A stretch of DNA of 43,818 bases from Oscillospiraceae bacterium (GCA_031270605.1 JAISXG010000089.1:1-43818), one strand, 5' to 3'. Shown: positions 1 through 8,819, counted from the first letter of the stretch. A program made the numbers and translations. The notes: generated by a model from the letters alone, not told the origin.

Positions 1-126
1 GCGGTCTTATTTCCGGCGACCTGCGTTGTCGTCCTTGCCTTACGCCGGTAAGGCTGTGTCCTCCGCCTTGTTCGACAAAAATAATCCTCGCAAATCTTGT
101 ACCGCTTTTTGAGTTAATCAACTATA
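1..126 (-). repeat. MITE-like hairpin repeat, copy 1 (cut by window edge)
   Basis: Read on the minus strand, this stretch aligns end to end with the element at 25282-25441. Shared blocks are the terminal TATAGTTGATTAACT, GCGAGGAT, and GGAAATAAGACCGC against GGAAAATAGACCGC. Its middle, with CAAGGCGGAGGAC and GGCAAGGACGACAACG, matches the core of the element at 14648-14808. The other two copies are about 160 bp, so roughly 34 bp of this one should lie before position 1. No coding capacity is seen. It is probably a non-autonomous, hairpin-forming mobile repeat. Confidence 0.6.
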
Positions 127-180
127 TTTATAAAAATCCGACAAAAAACATGTGAATTCAAAGTTCATTGGCTATAATTA

Positions 181-209
181 TTGACTTTTATTTTAAGAAA
201 TGATAAATT
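181..209 (+). promoter_or_regulatory. candidate sigma-A promoter for the P-type-ATPase-like gene
   Basis: A TTGACT -35 (181-186) is followed after 17 bp by TAAATT (204-209). The -10 matches the consensus at only four of six positions. The site lies about 110 bp before the gene, in AT-rich DNA just past the hairpin repeat. Confidence 0.35.
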
Positions 210-317
210 ATATATCAAACTGAGTAGAACTATACTCTGAAAATGCATGGCAATGCGGAATGCGGTGGTGGCTTTGCGCGGCATTCTGCGTTCTGCTTTT
301 TGTGGGAGACATTTTTG

Positions 318-2597
318 ATGCGTGAAAAACCGTCAGACAATCAAAAAAGGATTATGATCAGTCCGCAGCCCGCCCGGGGGGTTGGCGGCGGTTTTATTGA
401 GCATGATTTGCCCGAGATTCTCCCCGGGCAGCCGTCTTCGGCCGAAAGCGGCGGCAACAGTTTTGAGATCGACCCGCGACCCGCGCTGCGCGCGAATGTG
501 CGCCGCCGCATTTTTTCTGCTCCGAAAGAGGACAGCTTTGACCCGAATATCATTTCTGCCGAGGTGGAAACCGGCGCGGATTTGGAAAACGAAAAGACAA
601 AACCCATTTCTGTCGCCGCCGCGTTTGTGAAAAAGGCCCCGATAACGCCTGCGCCAGACGGCACGCAGGGTGAAGCCGGTCCGGCGCAGATGGTGCTGGA
701 CGGGTTTGAGGACGACGGAAAAACGCGTGAGATCCACCGCGCTGAAACCCATGCGCAGGAGACGGAAATTGAGCGCAGTCTCAAGCAGTCACGGCGGGAA
801 AAGGCCAGGGATTTTTCAATTGAGCAGGAGAGTCTGCCTTATACCAGGGATATGCCCCAGCCCCCGGACTCGGATATTTTTCAAATATCAAACCAGAACC
901 GCCGCGCGGCATACCGGCATCTTTCGGCGTTGCGCAAAAGGCTTGGGCTGAAGCTCGCCGTCAACGCGGGCATCGGGCTTGCGTTGCTGCTGCTTGCCGT
1001 TGTTTTTTCCGCGAGCGGCGGATTTTCGGGCAATTACATGCTGTTTGTTTTTTTGAATTTTATTTTGCTGCTCGGCTCGATCGCTTTCAGCTACAATGAA
1101 ATTTCGCAGGGGTTCGCGGCGCTGAAAAAGCGCCGGCCGGGCCTTGAAACGGGTATTCTCTTTTTGTGGATCGCCGCGCTTGTGCAAAACGTCGCCTTTT
1201 TTTCGCAGCCGAGCGTGGTTGCGGGCCTGCACCTGTTTAACGCGGCGGCCGTGCTGCTGACACTGCCGTCCTTTGCCGCAAAATATCTTGCTGTTCACGG
1301 CGCGCTCAAGCAGGCGAATCTTGCCGCTGCGGGCGAAACGATTGCACTTGCGGCGCGGATCCCCGACAAAAACGCCGCCTGTGAAATGGGGCGCGGCGTG
1401 GTTGAGGGCGAACCGCTGATTCAGTACAATGCAAAGACCCTGTCGCTGAACAACTTTATCGACAACGCGCTCAAGCAAGCCCCTTCAGCGAAGATCTGCG
1501 GCTTTTTGATCCCCGCCTGCGTCGGTGTTTCGCTTTTGGCCGGCATCATTGTGTTTGCGAAAGAGAAAGACCTCTATGCCGCGGTGACCGCGCTCACAAG
1601 CATGCTTTGCGCGGTGCTGCCCTCCTCTGTGACGCTGTCGATGGTGTATTCCCTGTTTTCAAAAAACCGCGCGCTTGAAAAAGAAAAGTCGGGCATCATA
1701 ACATATGATGCGGCCGCGGCCCTGAGCGGCTCAAATTGCGTCATTCTCAGTGCGGAGGAGCTTTTTTCGTCCGAAAACTGCAATGTGCATGGCATTGTGC
1801 CTTATAACAAAATGCGGCTGGATGACGCCATCGTCTATACCGCGGCAATGCTGCTGAAATCAAAGGGACCTTTGAGCAGCCTGTTTCTCAATGTGATTGA
1901 GGAGCGCAAGGACATTCTGCCCCCGGTCGAGTCGCTGGTTTATGAGGACAAGCTGGGGCTTTCTGCCTGGATCGAGGACAAAAAGGTGCTTGTCGGCACG
2001 CTTGACCACCTGCGGCACCACAATGTGAAGCTGCCCGCGAATGATTTTTTCAGCAAGCACTGCGTTTTTGGGCGCAAGCCCTTGTTTTTGGCGGTGGAGG
2101 GGATTTTGGCCGCCATGTTTGTTGTGAGCTATCATTGCGACGACGCGGTGGCGCGCGAGCTCAAAACGCTCACGAACGGCGGGGTCACGCTGCTGGTGCA
2201 TGCGTCCGACCCGAACATCACCGAGGAGTTTGTGGAGGACGCGCTGGAGCTCAAGCGCAACACCGTGAAAGTCATGAATCAGAAGACAAGTGAATATTAT
2301 AAATTATTTAGAGATAAAACGACCGCGACGCATGAGGCCGAAAACTTTCACAGGGGTTCGGCGCTTTCGCTGCTTCGCCTGATGAACGCTTCGTCCGACA
2401 TTGTGGCCGAAAAGCATGCCGCCGCGGCCGCTGCGGTGATTGCGTGTCTGCTTGGCTTTGTGTTTGTGAGTGTGTTTGTGTTTTCAAAAGAGGGGCTCAC
2501 CAAAATCGGCAGCCCGCAGCTGGTGCTCTATCACCTGTTCTGGGGGATTGTGAGCCTGCTTGTTCCGAGGGTGATTGCGTTCATTCCCAAAAAATAG
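318..2597 (+). CDS. P-type-ATPase-like membrane protein lacking catalytic motifs
   Basis: About 759 residues. The first ~200 are polar, charged and proline-rich, probably a disordered cytoplasmic tail. Then come about four membrane helices, a helix pair containing VLPSS where metal-transport P-type ATPases carry the CPx-type motif, a cytoplasmic section and two C-terminal helices. The cytoplasmic part follows the P-type pattern: an ALEKEKSGIITYDAAAALSG segment, a nucleotide-domain-like VLVGTLDHLRHHNV, then VEGILAAMFVVSY and a C-terminal hairpin. However, the DKTGT site is replaced by NCVILSAEEL (Ser near residue 478), and no GDGxND hinge motif is present. ATP-driven transport is therefore unlikely; a scaffold or regulatory role is inference. 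The start at 318 is chosen because GGGAG sits 8 bases upstream; an in-frame ATG at 243 lacks a site. An MgtC-family gene follows. Confidence 0.7.
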   Translation: MREKPSDNQKRIMISPQPARGVGGGFIEHDLPEILPGQPSSAESGGNSFEIDPRPALRANVRRRIFSAPKEDSFDPNIISAEVETGADLENEKTKPISVAAAFVKKAPITPAPDGTQGEAGPAQMVLDGFEDDGKTREIHRAETHAQETEIERSLKQSRREKARDFSIEQESLPYTRDMPQPPDSDIFQISNQNRRAAYRHLSALRKRLGLKLAVNAGIGLALLLLAVVFSASGGFSGNYMLFVFLNFILLLGSIAFSYNEISQGFAALKKRRPGLETGILFLWIAALVQNVAFFSQPSVVAGLHLFNAAAVLLTLPSFAAKYLAVHGALKQANLAAAGETIALAARIPDKNAACEMGRGVVEGEPLIQYNAKTLSLNNFIDNALKQAPSAKICGFLIPACVGVSLLAGIIVFAKEKDLYAAVTALTSMLCAVLPSSVTLSMVYSLFSKNRALEKEKSGIITYDAAAALSGSNCVILSAEELFSSENCNVHGIVPYNKMRLDDAIVYTAAMLLKSKGPLSSLFLNVIEERKDILPPVESLVYEDKLGLSAWIEDKKVLVGTLDHLRHHNVKLPANDFFSKHCVFGRKPLFLAVEGILAAMFVVSYHCDDAVARELKTLTNGGVTLLVHASDPNITEEFVEDALELKRNTVKVMNQKTSEYYKLFRDKTTATHEAENFHRGSALSLLRLMNASSDIVAEKHAAAAAAVIACLLGFVFVSVFVFSKEGLTKIGSPQLVLYHLFWGIVSLLVPRVIAFIPKK

Positions 2598-2753
2598 GGG
2601 TTGGTTATGCGGTTTTTGCGGCGGGGTCGCCCGCTGCGTTTTATAGCGTTAAAATCAAGAACTTTGACGCATTGGAAGAATGCCGCCGTATTTTTGATTC
2701 GGTTTCTATAATCATTGGATTTTATTTTTGTTTTATGTGGGAGGTTTTTGCCG

Positions 2754-3557
2754 TTGTTCAGTATTTTTTGGGAGGACTTTTGGAGAAGCTCCGGCCTTCC
2801 TTGGGAGGATGTTTTGCTCAGGGTGTTTCTTGCGGCGCTGATTGGCTTTTTGCTGGGGCTTGAGCGTGAGATTTCACACCACCCGGCGGGCATGAAGACG
2901 CATATGCTGGTTTGCCTTGGCTCGGCGCTTGCGTCGCTGATCGCCTGTGAAATGAGCATTTACGCGTTTCAAAACCTGCCCCAGACCCGTCTTGACGTTT
3001 CGCGCATCGCGTCCGGCGTTGTTTCGGGCATGGGCTTCATCGGCGCGGGCGCCATCATGAAGTCGCGTGACGGCACGATGGTGACGGGCATTACGACCGC
3101 CGCCACGCTGTGGGTCACTGCCTGCTTGGGGCTTGCCATCGGCATGGGCGAGTTTCGCATCAGCATCGTGACATTCGTCGTGGTGCTTTTCTCCACGCTG
3201 TTTTTAAAACGGGCTGAAAAGCGCTTTTTTGTGCAGAAAAGGGAGCGCAGCATCGACATTATGTTGCTTGACAAGCAAGAGACGCTGCCGTTTCTCGACA
3301 GTTATTTTGAATCCAAGAAGGTGCGCGTGATCTCGTTTGAATACAAAAGAAATCCCGACCACCGAACGACGTCCGGCGACCCGATTTACACGTGCCGCTA
3401 CACCATTCGCGTGCCGCATGGCATGGTGTTCGTCGCAATGATGCGCGACCTTGCGATGGTGGAAAATATTTTAGAAGTATATGAGACCCTGCACGGCAAA
3501 GAGGCCGCTTTGGATTATCGAAAGTCTGAAGAAGAAAAGGGCAATGAGCTTTCGTGA
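2754..3557 (+). CDS. MgtC/SapB family membrane protein
   Basis: About 267 residues. The N-terminal half is the MgtC/SapB domain: a first helix with ALIGFLLGLEREISHHPAGM, then THMLVCLGSALASL, and the family hallmark SGMGFIGAGAIM followed by GITTAATLWVTACLGLAIG. This gives about five membrane helices. The C-terminal ~100 residues are soluble and resemble the small ACT-like tail seen in many family members. Family members affect magnesium/acid stress and membrane energetics; the biochemical activity is unsettled. The start is uncertain. TTG at 2754 has GGGAGG 9 bases upstream; TTG at 2814 also has GGGAGG 5 bases upstream and would begin close to the conserved domain; TTG at 2715 has no site. It lies downstream of, and possibly with, the degenerate ATPase gene. 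Confidence 0.85.
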   Translation: MFSIFWEDFWRSSGLPWEDVLLRVFLAALIGFLLGLEREISHHPAGMKTHMLVCLGSALASLIACEMSIYAFQNLPQTRLDVSRIASGVVSGMGFIGAGAIMKSRDGTMVTGITTAATLWVTACLGLAIGMGEFRISIVTFVVVLFSTLFLKRAEKRFFVQKRERSIDIMLLDKQETLPFLDSYFESKKVRVISFEYKRNPDHRTTSGDPIYTCRYTIRVPHGMVFVAMMRDLAMVENILEVYETLHGKEAALDYRKSEEEKGNELS

Positions 3558-3743
3558 CCGCCCGCCTTGGCCGCCCGTGAAAGGATGGGTCGATTTTGCT
3601 CTGAGCAGAGCCGATGCCTCTTAACGGCCTGACTATAGATCCCCCGGCAAAAACAATCGGCGGCGCGCCCAAAAGTCACGCGGCTGCGTCTTGCGGTCAA
3701 TCGGCTGCCACGCGAAATAAATATGCGGACAGGAGTGTTGATT

Positions 3744-5210
3744 TTGGCGGAACAACAAAAGCTCAACTACAAAAAGACGATTTTAATCGGTTTCGGTTTC
3801 ATGGCGACCAGCGTGGTGTGGGGCATTTATGACCCTTACATCACAAAAATCCTCAACGCCATGCTGAGCGATTCCGCACAGATCGCCCATTGGAGCGACG
3901 CGTTGATCGCCCGTTTTCCCGCGTTGCTTGATTTTATGCGCGCGCAGGGCGAAAATGTGGAAAATGCCGGCGGCGGCTTCACGCTTGTGCCGCTGTTTAT
4001 CGGTTTGATCATGACGTTCGACAATGTGTTCGGCGTGATTTTTCAGCCCGCGTTCGGCAAGATATCAGACCGGACGCATTCGCGTTTTGGCAAAAGAAGC
4101 CCCTATATCTATATCGGCGCGCCCATATCCGCCGTGCTGTTCGCGCTCATCCCGTGGATGTTTGTGCGCTTTGACAGCCTGTTTGCGGTTATGGTCTGCG
4201 TGATCCTGTTTGTGCTGGTCATGTCGCTCTGGCGCGCGCCCGTCGTGGCGCTGATGCCGGACCTGACGCCCCCCAAGCTGCGCAGCGAAGGCAATGCCAT
4301 CATCAACCTGTGCGGCGGCGTGGGCGGCCTTTTGGGCATGCTTTCGGGCACCGTGATCCTGGCCGTCATGAAATTGCTGCGGGCGGACGTTTCAGACGAA
4401 ACAAAAATCTTTCCCTATGTGTTTTTGTTCGGTTCGTTTGTGATGGTCGTGTGCACGCTGATCCTGTTCTTTTTTGTGAAAGAGCCTGACAGCCGCCTCA
4501 AGGTCGTTGCGGAGCGCAACAAGGCCATGGACGAGCACGAAAGGCACGCGGCGCAAAAACAGGCGGAAAAAGAGGAGAAAAAGCAGCTGAAAAGCCACAA
4601 GCTTTCAAAGGCTGAAAGAATCAGCCTGATTTTCATGCTGATGGGCCTGTTTTTCCTGTTCTGCGGCACAAACGCGATTCAGACCTTCTTCGCGTTGTTT
4701 GCCGATGAAATCCTGCACAAATCCACAAGCCAGGCGACCTTCATGATGGCGGTTTTTGCGATCTGCTCCATGCTCACCGCCATCCCCGCAGGCAAGCTCG
4801 GCAAGCGCTTCGGCAGAAAAAAGACGATTTTGCTCGGCCTTGTTTTGTTCATGAGCGTGTTTGTGCTTTATCTGCTCACAAAACAGATGACGCTGGTCTG
4901 GGTCGCGCTGATTGTGGGCGGCGCGGCAAATATGCTCATCACCGTCAACACGCTGCCCCTTGTCTTGGAGATCGGCGGCATTGACAAGGTGGGCACATTC
5001 ACCGGCTATTATTACACCGCCACTTTTTCGGCGCAGATTGCGGCGCCGATCCTGTTTGGCATGGTCAGGATGTTCTCAGGCACCTATATGTCGCTGTTTG
5101 TGTTCAGCCCGGTTGCCTTTGTGCTTTCGTTGCTGTGCATTTCCATGGTGCGGCACGGCGAGGCGGTTCCGGACCACTTGGTGAAAGAGGCGCAGATGGC
5201 GGACGATTAA
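3744..5210 (+). CDS. MFS/GPH-type sugar-cation symporter
   Basis: About 488 residues and 12 hydrophobic segments, with a charged central loop (KQAEKEEKKQLKSHKLSKAE) between the two halves. The motif FGKISDRTHSRFGKRSPYI after helix 2 is the glycoside-pentoside-hexuronide/SLC45-like version of the MFS loop, and GKLGKRFGRKKTIL is its counterpart in the second half. It probably co-transports a sugar or glycoside with a cation; the substrate cannot be read from the sequence. A TTG start at 3744 (MAEQQKLNYKK) is preferred because AGGAG lies 8 bases upstream. An ATG at 3723 is in frame but has no site. It is distantly related to the twin transporters at 38.8-42.2 kb. Confidence 0.85.
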   Translation: MAEQQKLNYKKTILIGFGFMATSVVWGIYDPYITKILNAMLSDSAQIAHWSDALIARFPALLDFMRAQGENVENAGGGFTLVPLFIGLIMTFDNVFGVIFQPAFGKISDRTHSRFGKRSPYIYIGAPISAVLFALIPWMFVRFDSLFAVMVCVILFVLVMSLWRAPVVALMPDLTPPKLRSEGNAIINLCGGVGGLLGMLSGTVILAVMKLLRADVSDETKIFPYVFLFGSFVMVVCTLILFFFVKEPDSRLKVVAERNKAMDEHERHAAQKQAEKEEKKQLKSHKLSKAERISLIFMLMGLFFLFCGTNAIQTFFALFADEILHKSTSQATFMMAVFAICSMLTAIPAGKLGKRFGRKKTILLGLVLFMSVFVLYLLTKQMTLVWVALIVGGAANMLITVNTLPLVLEIGGIDKVGTFTGYYYTATFSAQIAAPILFGMVRMFSGTYMSLFVFSPVAFVLSLLCISMVRHGEAVPDHLVKEAQMADD

Positions 5211-5313
5211 GGGCGCTTTTGCCTGCTTTCTAAATAAAAGCCTGCAGAGATGTTAGCGCGCTGTTTGAAAACAAGGCTGAAATAAAAAAATTTAGAAAAA
5301 TATACGAGAAGCC

Positions 5314-5342
5314 TTGATTTTATTCAAAATTTACTATATTAT
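5314..5342 (+). promoter_or_regulatory. sigma-A promoter of the YdbC-like gene
   Basis: TTGATT (5314-5319), a 17-bp spacer, then TATTAT (5337-5342), 61 bp before the ATG. The 5211-5402 interval otherwise holds only AT-rich sequence. Confidence 0.7.
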
Positions 5343-5402
5343 TAATTTAAGAGTAAACAAATAGATAGGTTTTTTTGAAATATATGAAATGGGGGACGCA
5401 TA

Positions 5403-5630
5403 ATGGCTGAATTTTCTTATGAAATTGTGAAGGAACTCGGTGTTCTTTCTGAGGGCTCGGGCGGCTGGAAAAAAGAGCTGAACCTTGTCAGTTGGAATGG
5501 CAAAGACCCCAAATATGACATTCGCGACTGGGGTCCGGACCATGAAAAGATGGGCAAGGGCGTCACCCTGACAACGGTTGATTTGAAGGCTTTGAAAGAA
5601 CTGCTTGCCGACATTCAATTGGAGGATTAA
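5403..5630 (+). CDS. YdbC/PC4-like single-stranded DNA-binding protein
   Basis: 75 residues. The sequence matches the small bacterial YdbC family, which has the fold of the eukaryotic coactivator PC4: GWKKELNLVSWNGKDPKYDI followed by RDWGPDHEKMGKGVTLT and a C-terminal helix (LKALKELLADI). Known members form dimers and bind single-stranded DNA through a curved beta-sheet; the cellular role is not settled. The gene stands alone, with its own promoter and a strong terminator right after it, so it is a monocistronic unit. A GGGGG stretch 8-9 bases before the ATG serves as ribosome-binding site. Confidence 0.85.
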   Translation: MAEFSYEIVKELGVLSEGSGGWKKELNLVSWNGKDPKYDIRDWGPDHEKMGKGVTLTTVDLKALKELLADIQLED

Positions 5631-5643
5631 CAAAAAATTTGCG

Positions 5644-5671
5644 GCCGTGCTTGAAAAAGCACGGTTTTTTT
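5644..5671 (+). terminator. intrinsic terminator after the YdbC-like gene
   Basis: Perfect stem CCGTGCTT / AAGCACGG with a GAAA tetraloop, followed by a run of T (5664-5670). Confidence 0.9.
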
Positions 5672-5746
5672 ATGCAAATATAAAATATTGCAGAATAAGA
5701 AATAAAAAATCAGAGAAATTATGTATAATAAATGAAACATGATTCT

Positions 5747-5759
5747 TAACGAATCGTTA
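5747..5759. promoter_or_regulatory. candidate operator dyad upstream of the GH5 gene
   Basis: TAACGA-A-TCGTTA is a perfect 13-bp inverted repeat about 100 bp before the GH5 start. A TATAAT lies just before it (about 5724-5729), but no good -35 was found. It may be a binding site for a sugar-responsive repressor; that is inference only. Confidence 0.35.
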
Positions 5760-5860
5760 GTATATTTTTGCTTTTGTAACCGGTGCAGAATCAACGAAAT
5801 ATAAAAAGAAGAAAGGCAGGGGGGACGGGCAGCGCTGTAATTGAGGGACGGTAATACGGC

Positions 5861-7351
5861 ATGCCCAACAGTATGGAAAAAATTACGACTTTTCGGCAAA
5901 GCTTTGTTGACAGCCGTGGCAGGGAGCGCATTTTCAACGGGGTGAATATTCCCGACAAGGGGGACGACCGGGCGGACCGCTCCGCTTTTGTGCATGCCTG
6001 TGACGATGCGTTTTTGGACAAGATGCAAAGTCTGGGGTTCAACCTGATTCGCCTGGGAATGACATGGGAAACGATCGAACCTGAAAAGGGCAGCTTCAAT
6101 TTGCCCTATCTTGAATCGGTCAAAGCCATTCTGGACCGCTGCGCCGAGCGTGAGATTTATGTTTTTCTTGATATGCATCAGGATTTATACGCGAGTTTCG
6201 GCCGCGGTATCGGAGACGGGGCGCCGAAATGGGCATGCCTTTCGGATGGGCGTCTGCCGCGTCCCGCGAAGTTTGTTTGGGCGGAGGGCTATTTCTGGGG
6301 CAAGGCCGTGCACAAGGCGTTTGATAATTTTTGGGCCAACACAAAAATTGATGAGGGCGGCGGGGTGCTTGATTATTTTGCCCGCATGTGGCAGTTTGTG
6401 GCCGGGATGTTCAAAGACCATCCCGCGTTGTTCGGGTTTGATATTTTGAACGAGCCGTTTCCCGGCACCGACGGCGGCAGGGTTTTTAAAAAGATTATTT
6501 TTAACCTTGTCAGGGTCACCCTGTTCAGTGGCAGCATCAGCCGCTCTAAGCTGGTTTCTGATTTGATCCACAAGGACAGGCGCATGTATTTTCTTGACCA
6601 CTACACGGGTGAGGTGTTGCGCCTTGTCACAAGCGCGGCGGATGAGTTGATTTACCGTTTCGACACGCAAAAATATTCGCCCTTCATCAATAAAATCTCA
6701 AAGGCCATCCGCGAGAAGACAGACAACGGCATTCTGTTGATGGAAAACTCCTATTACTCAAACCTCGGCATCCCGTATTCCGCGCCCGCGATCCACTATG
6801 ACGGCGAGCGTGAAGAAAAAATTGCGTTTGCCCCCCATGCCTATGATTTTATGGTGGATACAGACCTTTATAAATATGCGAACAACGACCGTGTGGGCTC
6901 AATTTTTGCAGAGCACCGCCGTTCTCAGCAGCGGCTTGATGTGCCTGTGATCGTGGGCGAATGGGGCGGCGGCGGAAGCGGCAACGGCTGGTTCCCGCAT
7001 GTGATGTTTTTGCTTGATTTGTTTGACCGCAACAAATGGAGCCAGACCTACTGGGCGTATACCGAAGGGTTTTTGGAGTCGGAGCTGATGGGGGTGCTGA
7101 GCCGGCCATACCCGCAGGCCGTCACGGGCACGATCTCCCGCTATGCCTTTGACCGCGGGAACAAGGTTTTCACGCTGGTGTATGAGCAGGCGCGGGAGTT
7201 TGCGTGCGACACGGTCATTTATCTTCCTTCCATTCCAAAGGCCGTGGAGGCATCGGGGACCCACACAATTGAAAAGGGAATGGATGGCGCAACAGGGTTG
7301 CTGCGGGTAAAATCACCGGTGGGAAAAAATAAAATCAAGGTTTGGTTCTGA
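5861..7351 (+). CDS. GH5 family glycosidase, endoglycoceramidase-like
   Basis: 496 residues. Family GH5 is shown by the substrate-side motif FLDMHQDLY (residues 102-110), the acid/base Glu198 in DILNEPFPGT, and the nucleophile Glu367 in PVIVGEWGGGG, all on a TIM-barrel pattern. The HQD motif and the C-terminal beta domain resemble endoglycoceramidases and bacterial steryl-glucosidases, which cleave the glycan-lipid bond of glycolipids. Many relatives are secreted, but no signal peptide is visible, so this one is predicted to act in the cytoplasm. The exact substrate is unknown. The ATG at 5861 has GAGGGA about 12 bases upstream; a second in-frame ATG lies at 5873. The 230 bp before the gene hold a terminator, the dyad at 5747 and AT-rich DNA. 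Confidence 0.8.
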   Translation: MPNSMEKITTFRQSFVDSRGRERIFNGVNIPDKGDDRADRSAFVHACDDAFLDKMQSLGFNLIRLGMTWETIEPEKGSFNLPYLESVKAILDRCAEREIYVFLDMHQDLYASFGRGIGDGAPKWACLSDGRLPRPAKFVWAEGYFWGKAVHKAFDNFWANTKIDEGGGVLDYFARMWQFVAGMFKDHPALFGFDILNEPFPGTDGGRVFKKIIFNLVRVTLFSGSISRSKLVSDLIHKDRRMYFLDHYTGEVLRLVTSAADELIYRFDTQKYSPFINKISKAIREKTDNGILLMENSYYSNLGIPYSAPAIHYDGEREEKIAFAPHAYDFMVDTDLYKYANNDRVGSIFAEHRRSQQRLDVPVIVGEWGGGGSGNGWFPHVMFLLDLFDRNKWSQTYWAYTEGFLESELMGVLSRPYPQAVTGTISRYAFDRGNKVFTLVYEQAREFACDTVIYLPSIPKAVEASGTHTIEKGMDGATGLLRVKSPVGKNKIKVWF

Positions 7352-7421
7352 TCCGGCTCTAAAAACATGCAGTTTCCTATATTTTTTAACAATTGCGTTT
7401 GTTTATTTTAATTAATATGTA

Positions 7422-7450
7422 TTGACAAAAACAGACCAAATATGTATACT
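7422..7450 (+). promoter_or_regulatory. near-consensus sigma-A promoter
   Basis: TTGACA (7422-7427), a 17-bp spacer and TATACT (7445-7450), followed by a leader of about 110 nt. It is one of the strongest promoter matches in the window. Confidence 0.8.
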
Positions 7451-7569
7451 TGTAAATAGGTTAGTGTCTTGTTGCCGCTGAAAAACCAAAGATACATAGT
7501 TGATGTGCAGCGTTTTTGGGCGGAACGGGCCGCTAGTGTGAGTTCCAAAAACAGGAGGTTAGAATAAAA

Positions 7570-8661
7570 ATGAAAAAAAGAATAATTTCGGTTATGCTTG
7601 TCGCAATTATGATTTTTTCGGCGTTTCCGTTTGTTTCTTCCGCAGCGTCTGAGGTCATCAGCAACACAAGAACGATTGCGGCGAACACAACCATTGCTGC
7701 AGGCGACACATGGAGTGTGACCTCCACCGGCAAAATCGTGATCAACGAGGGCGTGACGCTGACGATTGCCAGCGGCGCTTCCATCATCAATGACGGCACA
7801 ATTGAAAACAAGGGCAAGATCGTCAATAACGGCAGCTTGATCCGCCAGGAAAACAGTGTGATTAAGCATGAGGTGCGCTTCCCGGGCGGAAGAGAGAACC
7901 AATTCACCGTTTACAGCTTGGTTGACGGTATCGTGCTTGACCCCACAAATGTTGGCGAATATGACCCGCTTTACATGACCGACCCTTATAATTATGACCC
8001 GGTTCCCAGCACCACCGGTTATGTTCATAAGGTTTGGGTGAAAGAGGGCGCTCCGTTCTATTTCAGGCTCACGCTTTCCGAACCCGCTTATGACATCAAT
8101 AAATTTGTTATCAGTGCAAATGGTATGCCCTTGTCGTACAGGGTCGGTACTTTTTTGGGCACCTCTTCTGTCAGCAATTCGGTAGACGTTGTTTATGGTT
8201 CGGGTAACGGCCCCGTATATGGTGAGCATCTTAGAAAAATAATCCGGGTCAGCTTGCCTTATCAGGAGGCTGCTTCTGATTCTGCTTTCAGCTCAGGTGT
8301 TTATGATGTTATTGCGTATTACAGAGGTATGAACTATACAAAAGAGGTCGAGGTGCTTTATGGCGACAGCATCGTATTTGCTGTCAGGCTTGACCCGACT
8401 TCTGATAAATCCAACTATACCGTAACCGTTGACGGCACAAAAGTGGAAAAAAGTGAAGAAGGTTTTTATTCCATGTCAAACATTACGGATACCAAGGCAA
8501 ATGAAATTGTTGTTGCCGGCGTAATGCCCAACAGCACGTTCGATACCTTTAATCGCGTTATTGGTTTTATTAAGCAGATTGTCGAAACTTTCATGGATAT
8601 ATTTAACACGTTGTTTGGCGGCGGCATGTTCTCAGGTTTTGGAACATTGCCCGTGGCATAA
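7570..8661 (+). CDS. secreted protein of unknown function
   Basis: 363 residues. A clear Sec signal peptide (MKKRIISVMLVAIMIFSAF, cleavage near VSSAAS, ~residue 26) is followed by short near-repeats rich in G, N, I and T (GKIVINEGVTLTIASGASII, then NDGTIENKGKIVNNGSLI), which look like a small right-handed beta-helix. The rest is beta-rich, without cysteines or catalytic motifs that I recognise. The C-terminus is glycine- and phenylalanine-rich (FGGGMFSGFG). No LPXTG or other anchor is seen, so it is probably released or loosely surface-bound. A near-consensus promoter, AGGAGG before the ATG and a strong terminator suggest high expression as a single gene. Function unknown. Confidence 0.75.
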   Translation: MKKRIISVMLVAIMIFSAFPFVSSAASEVISNTRTIAANTTIAAGDTWSVTSTGKIVINEGVTLTIASGASIINDGTIENKGKIVNNGSLIRQENSVIKHEVRFPGGRENQFTVYSLVDGIVLDPTNVGEYDPLYMTDPYNYDPVPSTTGYVHKVWVKEGAPFYFRLTLSEPAYDINKFVISANGMPLSYRVGTFLGTSSVSNSVDVVYGSGNGPVYGEHLRKIIRVSLPYQEAASDSAFSSGVYDVIAYYRGMNYTKEVEVLYGDSIVFAVRLDPTSDKSNYTVTVDGTKVEKSEEGFYSMSNITDTKANEIVVAGVMPNSTFDTFNRVIGFIKQIVETFMDIFNTLFGGGMFSGFGTLPVA

Positions 8662-8676
8662 ATTTATGATTATAAA

Positions 8677-8704
8677 ACGGCCGGCTTTTTGCCGGTCGTT
8701 TTTA
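8677..8704 (+). terminator. intrinsic terminator of the secreted-protein gene
   Basis: Stem ACGGCCGGC / GCCGGTCGT (one G-T pair) around a TTTTT loop, followed by TTTT. It begins 16 bp past the stop codon. Confidence 0.85.
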
Positions 8705-8722
8705 TATCTGAAAAGTGTAATG

Positions 8723-8760
8723 AAAAAACACCTGCAGCCTAAGGGTTGGAGGTGTTTTTT
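8723..8760. terminator. second, bidirectional terminator-like hairpin
   Basis: AAAAAACACCT and AGGTGTTTTTT form an A/T-flanked stem around 16 bases. It can act on the plus strand as a backup terminator and on the minus strand as the end of the perR/rubredoxin-like transcript. Confidence 0.65.
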
Positions 8761-8819
8761 ATGGCGCAGGATCTCTTTTGTCGCTCTGGTGCTCAAAACC
8801 AGCCTGCAATATTTATATC

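Noticed and set aside
3558-3743. Further hairpin-repeat copy or riboswitch between the MgtC-family gene and the transporter gene
   Set aside because: Short GC-rich matches were seen, but no terminal inverted repeats and no recognisable riboswitch core.
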